Positions 4,053 to 5,076 of a stretch of 5,076 nt of DNA are shown here, in pieces (position 1 is the first letter of the stretch; every line of letters starts with the position of its first letter). The notes under the pieces were generated by a model. That model did not search any database, had not been told where the DNA came from, and saw only the letters and a program-made list of their open reading frames with translations. Origin of the DNA: Gemmatimonadota bacterium (GTDB taxonomy: Bacteria > GCA-2686955); NCBI GenBank assembly GCA_026991065.1, contig JALXCG010000552.1:1-5076 (forward strand), written 5' to 3'. The position numbers and the translations under genes were made by a program.

Positions 4053-5076
4053 ATGCTCCTGCCTATCTCCTGGCTTTCAGATTTTATCGACATCGAGATG
4101 GATGTCGAAACGCTCGCCCATGAATTGACCATGCGCGGGACCGAGGTTGAGGCGATCCATGAGCACCGCGTCACTGGCGTCGTGGTCGGCCGGGTTTTGA
4201 GCTGTGAGCCTCATCCCAATGCCGATCGGCTAACGGTTTGCTCAGTTGACATCGGTGCCGCTGAGCCCTCGACGATTGTGTGTGGCGCTCCCAATGTGGC
4301 TTCCGGGCAGCGGGTGGCGGTGGCACCGCCCGGGGCGGAGCTGCCCGGTGGTGTCAAGATCAAGGCACGCAAGATGCGTGGCGTTGCTTCCGCCGGAATG
4401 ATTCTGGCGGAGGATGAACTGGGCATCGGCGACGATCACGACGGCATTCTGGTGATCACCGAGGATTTTCCGGTTGGCAGCAACCTTGGTGCCCACATTC
4501 CGCTCTGCGATACCGTGCTCGAGCTTTCGGTCACTCCGAATCGCGGGGATTGTCTCTCGCTTTATGGCATTGCCCGCGAACTGCATGCTTTCACCGGGGC
4601 GCCGATCTACTTGCCGCCGATGGCGAGTGATGACGAGGCGGAGGCTGGACAGGCGAATGGGGAACCGGGCCTGGCGGAGCGAATTCAAGTCGATTTGCAG
4701 GCGCCGGAGGGGGCGCCGCGCTACCTGGCGCGGGTCGTCGAGGGGGCCGCGGTCGTCAAGAGTCCGCTCTTGTGGCGGGTGCGGTTGCACCGTGCCGGTC
4801 TGCGCGCCATCAACGCGATCGTTGATGCAACCAACATCACCCTGTTGGAGTTGGGCCAGCCGCAACATGCTTTCGACCTGCGCCATTTCCCGCGGGGCCG
4901 CGTGGTGGTGCGGCCGTCGCGTGCCGGCGAAGAGTTCGTCACCCTTGATGGCGACTCTCACAAGCTACCGGCGGGGGTTGTGATGATCGCCTCCGAGGAG
5001 CAGGCGGTGGCGATTGCCGGGGTGATGGGGGGATTGGATTCCGCGGTCACCGAGGAGACCCGTGACATTCTGCTCG
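4053..5076 (+). CDS. pheT: Phenylalanyl-tRNA synthetase beta subunit (5' part, runs off the window)
   Basis: The frame is open from ATG 4053 to the window edge, giving 341 complete codons of a protein usually near 800 aa. PheT partners PheS, binds tRNA-Phe and hydrolyses mischarged Tyr-tRNA. Seen here: the typical start MLLPISWLSDFID, MRGTEVEAI (27-35), the EMAP/OB-type tRNA-binding domain (about 39-150) with HPNADRL (54-60), IVCGAPNV and KARKMRGVASAGMILAEDELG, then ELSVTPNRGDCLS (157-169), RAINAIVDATN (251-261), LGQPQHAFD (267-275) and IAGVMGG (321-327) in the B3/4 editing region. A short acidic insert lies at about 192-205. The start is the first ATG after pheS, with only a weak GAAG five bases upstream. 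It is truncated by the window, not broken. Confidence 0.96.
   Translation, partial: MLLPISWLSDFIDIEMDVETLAHELTMRGTEVEAIHEHRVTGVVVGRVLSCEPHPNADRLTVCSVDIGAAEPSTIVCGAPNVASGQRVAVAPPGAELPGGVKIKARKMRGVASAGMILAEDELGIGDDHDGILVITEDFPVGSNLGAHIPLCDTVLELSVTPNRGDCLSLYGIARELHAFTGAPIYLPPMASDDEAEAGQANGEPGLAERIQVDLQAPEGAPRYLARVVEGAAVVKSPLLWRVRLHRAGLRAINAIVDATNITLLELGQPQHAFDLRHFPRGRVVVRPSRAGEEFVTLDGDSHKLPAGVVMIASEEQAVAIAGVMGGLDSAVTEETRDILL

Noticed and set aside
4242-4983. Open frames on both strands over the pheT region (239 aa minus, 169 aa plus)
   Set aside because: pheT occupies this region in an uninterrupted frame with clear motifs. The others are rich in Arg/Ser/Cys and are shadows.
1-5076. Mobile element, CRISPR array or defence system
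   Set aside because: No direct-repeat array, transposase, integrase or terminal repeats are visible. The window holds housekeeping genes.

Overview
The window is bacterial chromosome, GC-rich (roughly 60% by eye). Its core is the conserved translation operon infC-rpmI-rplT-pheS-pheT: initiation factor IF-3, ribosomal proteins bL35 and bL20, and both subunits of phenylalanyl-tRNA synthetase. All genes are on the + strand. The operon is widely conserved, so it does not identify the host. The upstream ElbB protein and the gene style suggest a proteobacterium in the broad sense. A long Ala/Lys/Glu-rich tail on IF-3 and a four-cysteine loop in PheS resemble deltaproteobacteria/Myxococcota-type lineages more than enteric bacteria. 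This placement is an inference.

Layout: 1-370 holds no gene I can support, only several inverted repeats, one of them a hairpin directly before the next ribosome-binding site. 382-1035 encodes an ElbB-like DJ-1/PfpI-family protein. A long inverted repeat follows its stop, then a sigma70-like promoter whose -35 box lies inside a perfect inverted repeat, then tRNA-Val(GAC) at 1162-1238. The 220 bases between the tRNA and infC are packed with RNA structure and contain a strong intrinsic terminator only about 40 bases before the infC start. infC appears to begin at AUC, and thrS, the usual upstream neighbour of infC in many bacteria, is absent here. rpmI, rplT and pheS follow in order, and pheT runs off the right edge.

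How the genes work together: IF-3 controls start-codon selection and 30S subunit recycling, bL35 and bL20 build the large subunit, and PheS2PheT2 charges tRNA-Phe. In known systems this operon is feedback-regulated by IF-3 through its own rare start codon and by L20 through leader RNA. Here the rare AUC start is clear. The terminator-containing leader, with a possible competing long-range pairing, is the most interesting part of the window and a candidate transcription attenuator. The protein-coding content is otherwise conventional.
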